From contig JAHWJX010000005.1 of assembly GCA_019348195.1 (NCBI GenBank), forward strand, positions 1 to 59,777: a stretch of DNA of 59,777 bases. Reading direction: 5' to 3'. A program made the position numbers and the translations under genes. The notes under the pieces were generated by a model that did no database searches, was not told the DNA's origin, and saw only the letters and a list, made by a program, of their open reading frames with translations. Positions within the stretch are counted from its first letter, which is position 1. Every line of letters begins with the position of its first letter. Of the stretch, positions 1 to 8,056 are shown piece after piece. The DNA comes from Pseudomonadota bacterium. GTDB lineage: Bacteria; Pseudomonadota; Alphaproteobacteria; Caulobacterales; Caulobacteraceae.

Positions 1-2
1 CC

Positions 3-221
3 GACAGCGCCCGCCCCATGGGCAAGCTCGAGCGCATCGCCCTGGCCGACCTCGACCTGGACATCACCAAGGCGGCCGAGCCCGCCGCCATCCGCGCCCG
101 CTACCACGAACTGCTCAAGCGCCTGCACCCCGACGCCAACGGCGGCGACCGCTCCACGGAGGACAAGCTCGCCCGCGTGATCAAGGCCTTCAAGGTGCTC
201 AAGGCGGCCAAGCTCGCCTGA
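3..221 (+). CDS. J-domain protein, C-terminal part (gene begins outside the window)
   Basis: Only the last ~72 residues are present; the reading frame is open to the left edge, so the start lies outside. The fragment is a J domain: helix II leads into an intact His-Pro-Asp motif (LHPDANGGD), followed by a helix rich in Lys/Ala. J domains use HPD to stimulate DnaK ATPase, so this is probably a DnaK co-chaperone, with the J domain at the C-terminus as in several alphaproteobacterial proteins. It lies on the same strand as cobS, 172 bases upstream. The client is not indicated by the sequence. Confidence 0.85.
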   Translation, partial: DSARPMGKLERIALADLDLDITKAAEPAAIRARYHELLKRLHPDANGGDRSTEDKLARVIKAFKVLKAAKLA

Positions 222-341
222 TGCGCGTCTTCGAACTGGGACTGCTGGGCCGGGGGCAGCGGCGGCTGGGGCTCCGGCCGCAGCCGGCTCCTCCGCGAGG
301 TCGGAAGCTGAGCGCCGCCGCCCCGAGAGCCGCGGCTCCAT

Positions 342-363
342 TGACCCTCGACTGACCCTCGAC
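342..363 (+). repeat. 11-base tandem direct repeat ahead of cobS
   Basis: TGACCCTCGAC occurs twice, back to back, about 30 bases before the cobS start. It could be a binding site for a regulator or a simple slippage duplication. No promoter boxes could be matched confidently around it, and no cobalamin riboswitch was recognised. Confidence 0.5.
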
Positions 364-393
364 GGTCCGGTGCGCACCGCCTAACTAGCGGGG

Positions 394-1410
394 ATGCTCG
401 ACACCCCCGCCGACACGACGCGGCCCGACGCCGCCGACCCGCTGCTCACCGCCGCACCCGACCGCACCGTCTCGGTGCGCGACGCCTTCGGCGTGGACAG
501 CGACATGCAGGTCCCGGCCTTCTCCACGCCCGACCCGCACGTGCCGGAGATCGACCCCGCCTACCGCTTCGATCCCCAGACCACCTTGGCCATCTGCGCC
601 GGCTTCGCCCACAACCGCCGGGTGATGGTCCAGGGCTATCACGGCACCGGCAAGTCGACCCACATCGAGCAGGTCGCCGCCCGCCTGAACTGGCCGCTGG
701 TGCGCGTGAACCTCGACAGCCACGTTTCGCGCATCGATCTGGTCGGCAAGGACGCCATCGTGCTGCGCGAGGGCCGCCAGGTCACCGAATTCCGCGAAGG
801 CATGCTGCCCTGGGCGCTGCAGCGGCCCATTGCGCTGGTGTTCGACGAATACGACGCCGGCCGCCCAGACGTGATGTTCGTGATCCAGCGGGTGCTGGAG
901 GCTTCCGGCCGCCTGACCCTGCTCGACCAGAACCGAGTGATCCGCCCCCACCCCCAGTTCCGCCTGTTCGCCACCACCAACACCATCGGGCTCGGCGACA
1001 CCACGGGCCTGTACCACGGCACCCAACAGATCAACCAAGGCCAGATGGACCGCTGGAACGTGGTCACCACCCTCAACTACCTGGCCCACGACGTTGAAGC
1101 CGAAATCGTCCTCAGCAAGGTGCCCGAATACGACACGGCGGAAGGCCGCCGCTCGCTCGCCGCCATGGTCCGCGTGGCCGACATGACCCGCAACGCTTTC
1201 ATGAACGGCGACATCAGCACGGTGATGAGCCCGCGCACCGTGATCACCTGGGCCCAGAACGCGACCATCTTCGGCGATGTGGCCTCGGCCTTCCGCATGA
1301 CCTTCCTGAACAAGTGCGACGAGCTTGAGCGGCCCACGGTGGCGGAGTTCTACCAGCGCGCCTTCGGGACGGACTTGCCGGAAAGCGCGGCGCGGGTGCG
1401 GGTGGCGTGA
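394..1410 (+). CDS. cobS: Cobaltochelatase subunit CobS (AAA+ ATPase)
   Basis: CobS is the AAA+ ATPase which, with CobT, drives cobalt insertion into hydrogenobyrinic acid a,c-diamide by CobN in the aerobic (late cobalt insertion) B12 pathway; it is cytoplasmic. The sequence shows a Walker A motif (GYHGTGKST, residues 81-89), a Walker B region (VFDEYD, about 149-154) and a sensor-like ATTNT segment. The length of 338 residues is normal for the family. The ATG start follows a weak GCGGGG ribosome site. No cobT or cobN lies downstream; the next gene is on the other strand, behind a terminator. The family call is secure because sequence and length both match. Confidence 0.95.
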   Translation: MLDTPADTTRPDAADPLLTAAPDRTVSVRDAFGVDSDMQVPAFSTPDPHVPEIDPAYRFDPQTTLAICAGFAHNRRVMVQGYHGTGKSTHIEQVAARLNWPLVRVNLDSHVSRIDLVGKDAIVLREGRQVTEFREGMLPWALQRPIALVFDEYDAGRPDVMFVIQRVLEASGRLTLLDQNRVIRPHPQFRLFATTNTIGLGDTTGLYHGTQQINQGQMDRWNVVTTLNYLAHDVEAEIVLSKVPEYDTAEGRRSLAAMVRVADMTRNAFMNGDISTVMSPRTVITWAQNATIFGDVASAFRMTFLNKCDELERPTVAEFYQRAFGTDLPESAARVRVA

Positions 1411-1477
1411 AGATCACCCGCACCGTCGCAAGCCGGGTCATGGGCGTGAGGCGCTCGGAGTTCGCCTGCAAAGGCTG

Positions 1478-1510
1478 ACCCAAGGAGAGCATCACCCTTG
1501 GGTTCTTTCT
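1478..1510 (+). terminator. Rho-independent terminator after cobS
   Basis: The arms ACCCAAGG (1478-1485) and CCTTGGGT (1496-1503) form a perfect 8-bp stem around a 10-base loop, followed by the T-rich TCTTTCT. It lies about 70 bases past the cobS stop, so cobS transcription probably ends here. The rest of 1411-1707 holds no recognisable gene. Confidence 0.7.
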
Positions 1511-1707
1511 GAAGGCCCAGGATTCGGCGACACGGGTCTTCAGGCTGGAATGACGACCTCACGTTCACCTGTGCGTTCGCGGAACCATGGTCCATCGGAA
1601 CAAGGGTGACGACGCGCTCGGAGGACGGCCGCACGACCCTGCCCCGCCGTGGATCGCTCGCCGGCCGGCGGAGCGGGTCGAGGTCCGCCCCCGCCAGCCC
1701 CGCGGCC

Positions 1708-2871
1708 TCAGCGCATCAGGCCGGCGCTCTTCAAAGCCTGAGCGATCACGTCCTGCACGCCTGAGGGCACATGACCCGACACGCTCGCCATGACTCGATC
1801 ACCGACGGCTGCGGCGAGCCCCGGCCTCGCGTCATTGGCCGCAGGACGGGGGGGTTCCGGGGCCGGTCGGGTGGCTGCGCGCTCGACGCGCGACGCCTCC
1901 CCGGCGATGCCCCAGAATCGGGCGATCTCCAGCGAGGAGGACACCCCGGCTTCCAGCATGTAGGGCGCCGCCGTCCCCACGCCCTCCGCGCCGCGGGTGG
2001 CCAGGGGCGTGCCGTGGCCCAGCCCCCGCAGCAGGTGGCTCTCGATCAGCACCTCGCCGGTGGACGGCGAACGCCACACCGCGCGCGTACGGCCCGGCAG
2101 ACGCTCCGTCTGGGTAGGCTCGACCGGGAGGCCGTGGGCGGCGGCCCACTGCTTGGCGATCTCGCCCGCATTGTGCGGCTTCACCGTCCCGTCCGCGTCG
2201 CCGTGCCAGATGGCCAGGCGTGGAACCCGCCCGCCCCGCGGCGCGGCGCGACGCACGCGCTCGCCCAGCTCGGTCGAGCTCCGGGTCCGACCGTCGTACA
2301 TGGCCCCCAGCGCAGCCTGCAGGTCGGCCGCCACCCCGAACGGCAGCCCCGCCACAATCCCCCCCGCCGCGAACACCTCGGGATAGGTGGCCAGCATCAC
2401 CGCGGTCATGGCGCCGCCGGCCGACAGCCCCGTCACGAACACGCGCCCGGCGTCCAGCCTGTGCTCGCGCACGGCATGGGCCACCATGGCGCGGATGGAG
2501 GCCGCCTCGCCCCGCCCCCGCGCCTGGTCGCCCGGTTCGTACCAATTGAAGCACCGGTTGGGGTTGTTGGCCGGCGTCTGCTCCGGCGCGATCACCGCAA
2601 AGCCGTAACGGTCCGCCAGCTGGAGCCATCCCCCGGCCGCCGCGTGCGGTTCGGCCCGCTGGGTGCAGCCGTGCAGCACGACCACCAGGGGCGCGCCGGG
2701 CTGGAGACCCTCAGGGACGTAGCTGAGCATCCGCAGCGCGCCGGGGTTGGCGCCGAACCGGGCCACCTCGGTCATGCGGCCCTCGCCGGCGTCGCCGCCC
2801 GCTGTGGCGAACGATTCCGTCCGCCGGCGAAGCCGCGCCAGCATGGCGGTAGTCTCTTCAAGTCCAGGCAT
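1708..2871 (-). CDS. PHB depolymerase family esterase (alpha/beta hydrolase)
   Basis: This belongs to the esterase PHB-depolymerase family of alpha/beta hydrolases, whose members hydrolyse polyhydroxyalkanoate or other esters. Visible are an oxyanion-hole strand (VVVLHGCTQ), the nucleophile elbow GLSAGG, a DGTV segment where the catalytic Asp usually sits, and a late GLGHGTP His region. The start chosen is the ATG at 2871 (MPGLEETT), with a GGAG about 12 bases upstream. An upstream in-frame extension gives an Arg-rich, unlikely N-terminus. No clear signal peptide is seen, so an intracellular role is possible, but the N-terminus resembles PHA-depolymerase leaders (MLARLRRRTE). The C-terminal ~60 residues are Pro/Ala-rich. 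The polymer substrate is inferred from the family only. Confidence 0.85.
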   Translation of the reverse strand: MPGLEETTAMLARLRRRTESFATAGGDAGEGRMTEVARFGANPGALRMLSYVPEGLQPGAPLVVVLHGCTQRAEPHAAAGGWLQLADRYGFAVIAPEQTPANNPNRCFNWYEPGDQARGRGEAASIRAMVAHAVREHRLDAGRVFVTGLSAGGAMTAVMLATYPEVFAAGGIVAGLPFGVAADLQAALGAMYDGRTRSSTELGERVRRAAPRGGRVPRLAIWHGDADGTVKPHNAGEIAKQWAAAHGLPVEPTQTERLPGRTRAVWRSPSTGEVLIESHLLRGLGHGTPLATRGAEGVGTAAPYMLEAGVSSSLEIARFWGIAGEASRVERAATRPAPEPPRPAANDARPGLAAAVGDRVMASVSGHVPSGVQDVIAQALKSAGLMR

Positions 2872-3184
2872 TGCGCATTCAACTCCAGGCGGCCGGCGTC
2901 TGGCCGCACGGCTATATAATGCTGCACCGCAGCAATCGCTGCGCACAATCCTGTGGTGCGATCTTGAACGATTCACGCCCCCGTCCGAGTTGATCGGGGC
3001 AGACACGGTCAGGCCTGGGCCCGAGATGGCTGACCAGGAGGTTCACGAGAGATGAAGGCGTCCGCCCGGCCGCGGAAACACGGGCGGAACGAATCACGTC
3101 CGAATCAGCGACTCTCGCCGATTCAGCTTCCGTTCTCACACCATCCATTGTGGCTGAGTCGCCCCCAGCCCACAACGCCCAAGC
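2872..3184. other. 313-base intergenic region containing five GANTC sites
   Basis: No convincing gene is present between the two flanking minus-strand genes. Five GANTC sites, the target of the cell-cycle methyltransferase CcrM in Caulobacter relatives, lie within 70 bases at 3091-3095, 3102-3106, 3110-3114, 3120-3124 and 3156-3160. An AT-rich TATATAAT stretch occurs at 2913-2920, but no good -35 box pairs with it on either strand. The region lies upstream of the esterase gene and downstream of the DUF3617 gene. Confidence 0.6.
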
Positions 3185-3610
3185 TTACGAGCCCGGCGAT
3201 CCGGCCGGGCACCTCGCCGACACGCGCTGGGCGGTCATGGCGCCCCTGAGCGGGATGCCGTTGGTGGTGGTCAGGGCGATGTTCAGCCGGAAGTTCTCCG
3301 GCGTGTAAGCGCCCGTGGCGCGGATGGGCGCGCGGCGGCCCTTCTTGTCGACGCAGGCGCCGACCATCTCCACCCGTCCGTTCCTAACGGTCTTGGTGGG
3401 GTAGCTGCACTTGTAGTGCTTGTTCCCGGGGAAGGCCAGGAAGTCGCTGATCTCCTCGGCGGCAAGGCAGCGACGCCCGTTGTCCAGCGGAATGCCCACG
3501 GCCTTGACGCTGTACTTCCACAGGCCGGGCAGGATGGGCGTGGCGGCGGGCGTGGCCGCGGCGGCGCTGGCGAGGGAGCCCAGGACGGCGGCGAGCAGCA
3601 GACGTTTCAT
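3185..3610 (-). CDS. DUF3617-type exported protein
   Basis: A small exported protein of 141 residues. The N-terminus is a classic Sec signal (MKRLLLAAVLGSLASAAAA, Ala-rich cleavage region) and the mature part resembles the DUF3617 family (LPGLWKYSVKA near the start, then paired cysteines: RCLA, YKCSYP, GACVD, SARCP). Four cysteines in the periplasmic part suggest two disulfides. The ATG at 3610 is preferred over a GTG two codons upstream because it begins the Lys/Arg signal n-region. The function of DUF3617 is unknown. The neighbours rpmB and the esterase give no functional hint. Confidence 0.75.
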   Translation of the reverse strand: MKRLLLAAVLGSLASAAAATPAATPILPGLWKYSVKAVGIPLDNGRRCLAAEEISDFLAFPGNKHYKCSYPTKTVRNGRVEMVGACVDKKGRRAPIRATGAYTPENFRLNIALTTTNGIPLRGAMTAQRVSARCPAGSPGS

Positions 3611-3692
3611 GATCACGGGGTTAAGGCTGGACGGTGTTGAAACATGGGCGACGTGAACCGAGCTTGAAGGGGCGCCCGCCTCGCGCGCCAGC

Positions 3693-3721
3693 TTGACCCG
3701 CCCGCCCCGTCTCCCTTATAC
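3693..3721 (+). promoter_or_regulatory. Sigma-70-type promoter for rpmB
   Basis: TTGACC (3693-3698) is separated by exactly 17 bases from TTATAC (3716-3721), a close match to housekeeping promoters. It lies about 65 bases upstream of rpmB on the same strand and divergent from the DUF3617 gene. Confidence 0.65.
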
Positions 3722-3788
3722 GAGCGCCTTCCTCGCGGACGGCCTCGCCGTGCCCGCGCGCAACCCTGTGTAACCTCAAGGCTCCCCC

Positions 3789-4088
3789 ATGTCCCGCCGC
3801 TGCGAGCTTACGGGCGTCGGCCCCATGGTCGGCAACCACGTCAGCCACTCCAACATCAAGACCAAGCGTCGCTTCCTGCCCTCCTTGCGCACGCACAAGC
3901 TGCAGTCGGAAGCCCTGGGCCAGGCGGTCACCCTGCGCATCACCAATGCGGCGCTGCGCACCCTGGACTTCAAGGGCGGACTGGACCCCTTCCTGGCCAA
4001 GGCTCACGACGAGGATCTCTCGCCGCGCGCGCTCAAGATCAAGAAGCAGGTCAAGGCCAAGCTGGCCGCTCAGCAAACCGCGGCCTGA
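3789..4088 (+). CDS. rpmB: Large-subunit ribosomal protein L28
   Basis: L28 is a basic protein of the 50S subunit. The N-terminus (MSRRCELTG, then VGNHVSHSNIKTKRRF) is the family signature, and the Lys/Ala-rich tail and length of 99 residues fit alphaproteobacterial L28. Only one cysteine appears near the N-terminus, so this is the zinc-free type. A good promoter precedes it and a hairpin follows at once, so it is probably transcribed alone. Confidence 0.97.
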   Translation: MSRRCELTGVGPMVGNHVSHSNIKTKRRFLPSLRTHKLQSEALGQAVTLRITNAALRTLDFKGGLDPFLAKAHDEDLSPRALKIKKQVKAKLAAQQTAA

Positions 4089-4095
4089 AGACGCG

Positions 4096-4120
4096 GGCGC
4101 CGGCCCTACCGGCGCCGTTT
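4096..4120 (+). terminator. Hairpin terminator after rpmB
   Basis: GGCGCCGG (4096-4103) pairs perfectly with CCGGCGCC (4109-4116) around a five-base loop, followed by GTTT. The stem is strong but the T tract is short. It begins 7 bases after the rpmB stop. Confidence 0.55.
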
Positions 4121-4147
4121 CGGCGACGATCCCGACTTGCGCCGCAC

Positions 4148-4169
4148 GGGCGTGCGACTTAGCACGCCC
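4148..4169 (+). promoter_or_regulatory. Hairpin in the carA leader
   Basis: GGGCGTGC (4148-4155) and GCACGCCC (4162-4169) form a perfect 8-bp stem with a 6-base loop, ending about 20 bases before the carA start and next to its ribosome site. A weak promoter-like pair TTGCGC/TAGCAC with 17-base spacing overlaps it (4137-4165). It may be an operator for a dimeric repressor or a leader structure. Confidence 0.4.
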
Positions 4170-4190
4170 ACGCATCCCCGGAGACCCGCC

Positions 4191-5372
4191 ATGTCGCCTA
4201 CGCTGATTCCCGGCGCGACCGGAGTGCTCGCCCTCGCCGATGGGACCGTTCTGCAGGGCGTAGGCGTGGGGGCGGAGGGCGCCGCCGTTGGCGAGCTTTG
4301 CTTCAACACGGCCATGAGCGGCTATCAGGAGATCCTGACCGACCCCAGCTACATGGGCCAGATCGTCACCTTCACCTTTCCCCACATCGGCAACACGGGG
4401 GTGAACTTCGAGGATCTGGAGCAGATGGGCGGCGGCGCAGAGACCTCCGCCCGCGGCGCCGTCTTCCGCGACCTGCCCACGCCCGCAGCCAGCTGGCGGG
4501 CGGCCAGCGATCTGTCGGGCTGGATGACGCGCCGAAACCTGATCGGCCTTGCGGGGGTGGACACCCGCGCCCTGGTCAAGCGGCTCCGCGACGGCGGGGC
4601 GGTGAACGCGGCGATCGCGCATGCCGCCGATGGACGATTGAACCTGGAGGCGCTGATCGCCCAGGCGCAGGCCTGGCCGGGGCTGGCGGGCATGGACCTG
4701 GCCAAGACGGCCTCCACCCTGCAGACCTTCACCTTCGACGAGGGCCTGTGGGGCTGGCCCGCGGGGTATGAACGGCCGGTGGAGCCGCCGAAATACGAGG
4801 TGGTGGTTCTGGACTACGGCGTTAAGCGCAACATCCTGCGCGCCCTGACCAGCGTGGGCGCGCGGGCGACCGTGGTGCCGGCCGACACTCCGGCTGAGGA
4901 GGTGCTCGCGCGCAAGCCGGACGGCGTCGTGCTCAGCAACGGGCCGGGGGACCCGGCCGCCACGGGCGAATACGCCGTGCCCGAGATCGCCAAACTGGTG
5001 AACAGCGGCCTGCCCGTGTTCGGCATCTGCCTGGGCCATCAGATGCTGGCCCGCGCCCTGGGCGCGCGCACGGTGAAGATGCCCGCCGGACACCACGGCG
5101 CGAACCACCCGGTGAAGGACCTCACCACCGGCAAGGTCGAGATCGTGAGCATGAACCACGGCTTTGCAGTGGATCGCGACAGCCTGCCGGCCCCGGTCAA
5201 GGAGACCCATGTCTCCTTGTTCGACGGCTCCAACTGCGGCCTGGAGCTGGAAGGGCGGCCCGTGTTCAGCGTCCAACATCATCCGGAGGCCAGCCCGGGA
5301 CCCACGGACAGCCTCTACTTGTTCGAGCGGTTCGCCGGGATGATGGACGGCCGGCGAAGCCGAGCGGAATAG
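4191..5372 (+). CDS. carA: Carbamoyl-phosphate synthase, small (glutaminase) subunit
   Basis: CarA hydrolyses glutamine and passes ammonia to CarB, which makes carbamoyl phosphate for arginine and pyrimidines; it is cytoplasmic. The N-terminal CPSase small-chain domain contains FNTAMSGYQEILTDPSY. The C-terminal class I glutamine amidotransferase domain shows the nucleophile region GICLGHQ and the His-Glu pair in VQHHPEASPGP. The length of 393 residues is normal. The ATG at 4191 is chosen for its GGAG site 9 bases upstream; the frame extends further but into the leader. carB is not adjacent in this window. Confidence 0.97.
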   Translation: MSPTLIPGATGVLALADGTVLQGVGVGAEGAAVGELCFNTAMSGYQEILTDPSYMGQIVTFTFPHIGNTGVNFEDLEQMGGGAETSARGAVFRDLPTPAASWRAASDLSGWMTRRNLIGLAGVDTRALVKRLRDGGAVNAAIAHAADGRLNLEALIAQAQAWPGLAGMDLAKTASTLQTFTFDEGLWGWPAGYERPVEPPKYEVVVLDYGVKRNILRALTSVGARATVVPADTPAEEVLARKPDGVVLSNGPGDPAATGEYAVPEIAKLVNSGLPVFGICLGHQMLARALGARTVKMPAGHHGANHPVKDLTTGKVEIVSMNHGFAVDRDSLPAPVKETHVSLFDGSNCGLELEGRPVFSVQHHPEASPGPTDSLYLFERFAGMMDGRRSRAE

Positions 5373-5475
5373 GCGGGCCGCACAAACCCGCTTGCCCGCC
5401 TCCGACGCGCATGTTTGATGCGGCCGCGAGAGGGGGCTCCCCGGTGCTCCCTCCGCATTCCTCCTGGAGCCCGTT

Positions 5476-6831
5476 TTGGTCGATTTCGGACATGAGTTCC
5501 TGCAGGCGCAAGCCGACGCGGTGCTGGCCGCGGACGAGGCGGGCAAGGCCCGGCTGTTGCTGGAGCTCTCGCAGCTCGCGCTCCGGGAGCAGGCCCCGGG
5601 GATCGTGATCGCGGTCGGCGTGACCCTGGCCGGACGAGGTGAGTGGAATTGGGGGGAATACGCGCTGCAGCTCGCGCTGCGGCTGCCCGGGGCCCGCGGC
5701 AAGTCTCTGTACGAGCTGGCCGCCCTGGCTGCGCGCCAAGGGCGGCATGATAGGTCGGCCATGCTGCTGGAGCAGCTGGAGGCGGAGTTCGGCTTGGACC
5801 CGCACCAGGAACGAGAGCTCGCTCATCGCCTGGCGCACCTGGGCCGGTTCGAGGAGGCCAACCAGCGGCTGGACCGATCGCTCGAGATGGAGCCCGAGTC
5901 CCTGGAGATCTGCCTCGTGATGCGCGACTACTTCGCCTACATCCGCAAGTTCCCCCGGGAAGAGGTGCTGAGGCGGGCGAAGGCGCTGCTGGAGGTCTAC
6001 CCAGAGCGGACCGTGGACGAGGTGGCCGAGGAGGTCCTGGAGGCGCTGAGGGCGAAACGACCCTACTCCATGGTGCGGGTCAATGACGGCGAGGGGCCGT
6101 TCCTGGTGCTCTCGCTGGAGGACGAGCGGGAGTTCGCCGCCCTTTATCGGATCAACCGGGAGATCTGGTCCAAGGTCATCGTGTGGGACCGCCAGATGGT
6201 GTTCGACCGCGATTGGCTACGGGTGACGAGAGACTACAGCCGGCGGCTCGCCAATGCCGACTGCATCGGGGCGCACCATTTCTACAGCCTGGAAGGGGAG
6301 TACGCCTGGGGAAGCTGGCGCAACGTGCCCTGCCTGTTCACCATCGTGCGCTGGCTGGAGCAGATGCAGGCGACCGGCTTGGCGGAGCCCGGCCGGATCA
6401 AGCTCTGCAACCCGCAGATCAACCAGCACATGCTGTTTGGGGGGCATCTTGAGCGGATCATCCGGTCGCAAACGCGGCTGGGGCTGATCTCGGCCCACGC
6501 CGCCCTTCCGGGCGCGCTCAAGGAAAGGTTCGGGCTGGCGGAAGTCCTCTATCACCAGACTTCAGGCGAGGTGATGCTGCAGGCGGGGCGGGAGCGGGAG
6601 CCCCTGGCGGTTTGGCACGACCGGATCTGCGCCGCGCTGGAGCAGACGGAGCCCGGGATGCTGTTCCTGGTGGGCGCGGGCCTGTTCGCCAAGATCTATT
6701 GCGACATCATCAAGCGCGCGGGCGGGGTGGCGCTGGACATCGGCGCGGTGGCCGACATCTGGATGAAGGCGCCGACGCGGGACTCTCACGCCCTCCCGCA
6801 AGTGCAGGCGTTCGGACTGGTGGAGGCTTGA
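5476..6831 (+). CDS. TPR-like plus GT-D fold glycosyltransferase domain protein
   Basis: A 451-residue cytoplasmic protein without membrane segments. Residues ~10-190 are helical with tetratricopeptide-like pairs (for example AHLGRFEEANQRLDRSLEMEP near 119-140). From ~197 a GT-D (DUF1792-like) domain begins with YSMVRVNDGEG, carrying the Asp-Gly-Glu signature at 204-206. It ends with a conserved-type segment around VALDIGAVADIW. GT-D enzymes add sugars to protein or glycan acceptors, with the DGE motif taking part in nucleotide-sugar binding. The start is a TTG with GGAG seven bases upstream; no better ATG is in frame. It is followed 100 bases later by a GT61 gene, so the two probably form a glycan unit. 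The acceptor is unknown. Confidence 0.75.
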   Translation: MVDFGHEFLQAQADAVLAADEAGKARLLLELSQLALREQAPGIVIAVGVTLAGRGEWNWGEYALQLALRLPGARGKSLYELAALAARQGRHDRSAMLLEQLEAEFGLDPHQERELAHRLAHLGRFEEANQRLDRSLEMEPESLEICLVMRDYFAYIRKFPREEVLRRAKALLEVYPERTVDEVAEEVLEALRAKRPYSMVRVNDGEGPFLVLSLEDEREFAALYRINREIWSKVIVWDRQMVFDRDWLRVTRDYSRRLANADCIGAHHFYSLEGEYAWGSWRNVPCLFTIVRWLEQMQATGLAEPGRIKLCNPQINQHMLFGGHLERIIRSQTRLGLISAHAALPGALKERFGLAEVLYHQTSGEVMLQAGREREPLAVWHDRICAALEQTEPGMLFLVGAGLFAKIYCDIIKRAGGVALDIGAVADIWMKAPTRDSHALPQVQAFGLVEA

Positions 6832-6931
6832 GAATGGCCGCCGCCGGCCCTGTGCGGCCGCAGTCTCGGCCCTGCTTGGCGCGGGGGCGGCCGCATGCTC
6901 TACCGCGCCCGATTTCACGAAGAGCGACACC

Positions 6932-8056
6932 ATGGCTTTGAAGAAGTTAGGGGCCGACCGGTACTGGGGCGGAGTGGACATCCGTCATCCCGATCCGGTG
7001 ATCGAGGTGGTGGAGGACGTCTACTACCTCCCGGTCCGCTGGGGCGGGCAGTGGGGCGTGTTCGACCAAGACGACCAGATCGTAGGCTCGACGGTGGACT
7101 ACTTCCTCGAGGGCGATCACCTCATGGGGCAGGAGCCGACCAGCTACACGCATTACAACGACGTCGAGGACGCGCTGCCGGACGGCGACTACGTCTATGG
7201 CGGTCGCTGGAACAACCACTTCGGCCACTTCCTGACCGAGTCCTTGGTGCGGCTGTGGCCGTTCGCGGGGGGCAAGCCGCCGGGCCTGAAGATCGTCATG
7301 CATGGCGACGGCGGGCCGCAGAACTGGTTCGCCGACGTGCGCAAGGCGGAGATCCTGGCCGGGCTGGAGCTCACGGCCGAAGACTTCGTCCACATCGACC
7401 GGCCCACGCGGATCCGGCGCCTCAGCATTCCGCACAGCAGCTTCCAGCAACAAAGGTTCGCCCACGTGACCTACGGCCGGCTGTGCCGGGCCATGGGCGA
7501 GCGCCTGCTGGGCGGCCAGTTGCCGCCGCTCGACGACCGGCCCGCATGGCTGTCGAAAAGCCAGCTCGGCCGCGGCGTGCGCCGCACGATCAACGAGCAC
7601 GAGGTCGAAGCGGTGCTGCAGCAGCACGGGGTGGAGGTGGTCTACCCCGAAAGGTTCTCCTTTGCGGAGCTCGTGGCCTTTTTCGCCAGCCGCACCTGCG
7701 TGCTGGGAACGCTGCAGTCCGGGCACAATGTCAGCCTGTTCGCCCCGCCCGTGGGCCGCCTGCTGACCCTGCACCCCTATTTCTCGGTCAACACAATCCA
7801 CGTGAAGATCGATCTGCTGAACGGCAACGACAACATCTACCTGTATCCGGAAGGCACGATCGAGCGGTCCGAGCCAGGGCAGGCCTTCATGGTGGAGGCG
7901 ACGATGCCGGACCCGGTGGGCGTGGCTCACGAGCTGTTGGACATGATCCCCGCCGCCCAGAGCCGGCGCTTGACCGGCGCCGGGGCAGGCGAGCGGCCGG
8001 CCAGCTCAGGCGGGCGTCTCGACACCCTCCGGGGAGCGTGGGCCCGGCAGGGCTAG
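6932..8056 (+). CDS. Glycosyltransferase family 61 protein
   Basis: The segment NNHFGHFLTESLVRLW (about 94-109) is the hallmark of GT61 (DUF563) enzymes. A later block, RTCVLGTLQSGHNVSLFAP, matches the region that binds the sugar donor. GT61 members transfer pentoses or hexoses in capsule, LPS or glycoprotein synthesis. The 374-residue protein has no signal or membrane segment. The ATG follows GAAGAG nine bases upstream. The last ~35 residues are low in complexity and overlap the convergent NfeD gene by 51 bases, so the tail may be a recent extension by readthrough into that gene. It probably works with the preceding GT-D protein. Confidence 0.8.
   Translation: MALKKLGADRYWGGVDIRHPDPVIEVVEDVYYLPVRWGGQWGVFDQDDQIVGSTVDYFLEGDHLMGQEPTSYTHYNDVEDALPDGDYVYGGRWNNHFGHFLTESLVRLWPFAGGKPPGLKIVMHGDGGPQNWFADVRKAEILAGLELTAEDFVHIDRPTRIRRLSIPHSSFQQQRFAHVTYGRLCRAMGERLLGGQLPPLDDRPAWLSKSQLGRGVRRTINEHEVEAVLQQHGVEVVYPERFSFAELVAFFASRTCVLGTLQSGHNVSLFAPPVGRLLTLHPYFSVNTIHVKIDLLNGNDNIYLYPEGTIERSEPGQAFMVEATMPDPVGVAHELLDMIPAAQSRRLTGAGAGERPASSGGRLDTLRGAWARQG

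Noticed and set aside
3052-3249. A 65-codon plus-strand ORF with AGGAGG upstream of its ATG
   Set aside because: The ribosome site is good, but the product has no sense (basic, Pro-rich), it overlaps the end of the DUF3617 gene and its only apparent conservation feature is the GANTC cluster within it. Kept as a weak possibility only.
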